Part shown: positions 4,666 to 5,094 of the stretch, piece after piece
How the letters are laid out: each line of letters begins with the position of its first letter
Numbering within the stretch: the first letter of the stretch is position 1
NCBI GenBank assembly: GCA_023413015.1
Contig: JAEZQR010000283.1
Span: 1 to 5,094 of the forward strand
DNA from: Pseudomonadota bacterium
GTDB lineage: Bacteria > Pseudomonadota > Alphaproteobacteria > Sphingomonadales > Sphingomonadaceae
Direction of reading: 5' to 3'
DNA: 5,094 nt
The notes under the pieces: model-generated
Database searches by the model: none
What the model saw: the letters and a program-made list of their open reading frames with translations, nothing else
Told to the model about the DNA's origin: nothing
Translations under genes and position numbers: made by a program

Positions 4666-5094
4666 TCAGGCGACGGAACGGCGCGAGGCCTGTTCGCGAG
4701 GCGGCGTGGCGGAGCCGGGATCGATCCGGCGGCCGGGAATGGCCCGCGAAGCCGGGTTGAGCTTGCGATCATCCGCCGGCGCCGCTGGAAGCGAGACGCC
4801 GCTGTCGCTGAGGTCCGCCGTCCATAGGCGCTTCAGGAGAGCGGCGGTCACCTGCCAGGCACTGGCGTGGCCGCTGTATTGCTCGATACGGCCGGTGAAG
4901 AGATGCGTGATCAGGCGGTCACGCTCGGCCGAGTCGGCGAGATCGAAGGCGATGGCGAGACGGGCCCCGGTGCGCACCACATGGCCGGAAATCGCGCCGA
5001 CCTCGCCGATCAAGACGCTTACCGTTTCGCCGAGACGGAAGACCGGCGCCTCCTCGCGGAGGCGGATGCCGAGGCCGGTCAACGAAATGTCCCC
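4666..5094 (-). CDS. PilZ-domain protein, C-terminal part (5' end outside window); possibly the tail of cellulose synthase BcsA
   Basis: A minus-strand reading frame open from the right edge to a TGA at 4668-4666 gives the last 142 residues of a larger protein. It opens with GDISLTGLGIRL: Asp2-x-Ser4-x-x-Gly7 is the second signature of PilZ domains, which bind cyclic di-GMP. The first signature (RxxxR) would lie just beyond the window. Beta-rich sequence follows to about residue 55 (VRTGARLAIAFDL), then a helix with ERDRLITHLFTG and a second with SAWQVTAALLKRLW. The last 43 or so residues are Pro/Arg/Ala-rich and probably disordered. A PilZ barrel followed by an 'ERDxLIxxLFTG' helix near the C-terminus recalls the end of bacterial cellulose synthase catalytic subunits, but no glycosyltransferase or membrane part is visible, so another PilZ protein remains possible. 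No internal start is convincing (only a TTG at 5082). It converges on rpoN. Confidence 0.75.
   Translation of the reverse strand, partial: GDISLTGLGIRLREEAPVFRLGETVSVLIGEVGAISGHVVRTGARLAIAFDLADSAERDRLITHLFTGRIEQYSGHASAWQVTAALLKRLWTADLSDSGVSLPAAPADDRKLNPASRAIPGRRIDPGSATPPREQASRRSVA

Overview
The window is a GC-rich stretch of an alphaproteobacterial chromosome, most likely a sphingomonad. I infer this from the gene order, the short RNase D, the protein sequences and the Gly/Arg-rich N-terminus at the left edge; no marker gene in the window proves it. It looks like conserved core genome: there are no insertion sequences, tRNAs, CRISPR arrays or phage genes.

Layout: (i) 1-168, minus strand, the first 56 codons of a glycine/arginine-rich protein, probably a sphingomonad-type cold-shock protein whose cold-shock domain would lie outside the window; (ii) 169-415, a divergent intergenic region with two clear inverted repeats and an A-tract; (iii) 416-4647, plus strand, five closely packed genes: rnd (short RNase D-like exonuclease), lptC, lptA, lptB and rpoN (sigma-54); (iv) 4666-5094, minus strand, the C-terminal part of a PilZ-domain protein that converges on rpoN with only 18 bp between the stop codons.

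How the genes work together: LptC (inner-membrane anchored), LptA (periplasmic) and LptB (cytoplasmic ATPase) are three parts of the machine that extracts lipopolysaccharide from the inner membrane and carries it across the periplasm. Their partners LptF/LptG and LptD/LptE are not here. rpoN directly follows lptB with a 3-nt gap, a linkage conserved widely in Proteobacteria. rnd overlaps the start of lptC by 8 nt, so RNA processing, LPS export and sigma-54 are probably co-transcribed at least in part. The one sizeable gap in the series (2216-2319, between lptA and lptB) holds a weak promoter-like sequence and the likely lptB ribosome binding site.

I did not find a convincing undescribed system. 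The points most worth checking are the RGG-like N-terminal extension at the left edge, the hairpin in the divergent intergenic region, the possible internal promoter before lptB, two 16-bp perfect palindromes inside lptC and lptA, and the PilZ gene standing where hpf/ptsN often follow rpoN.
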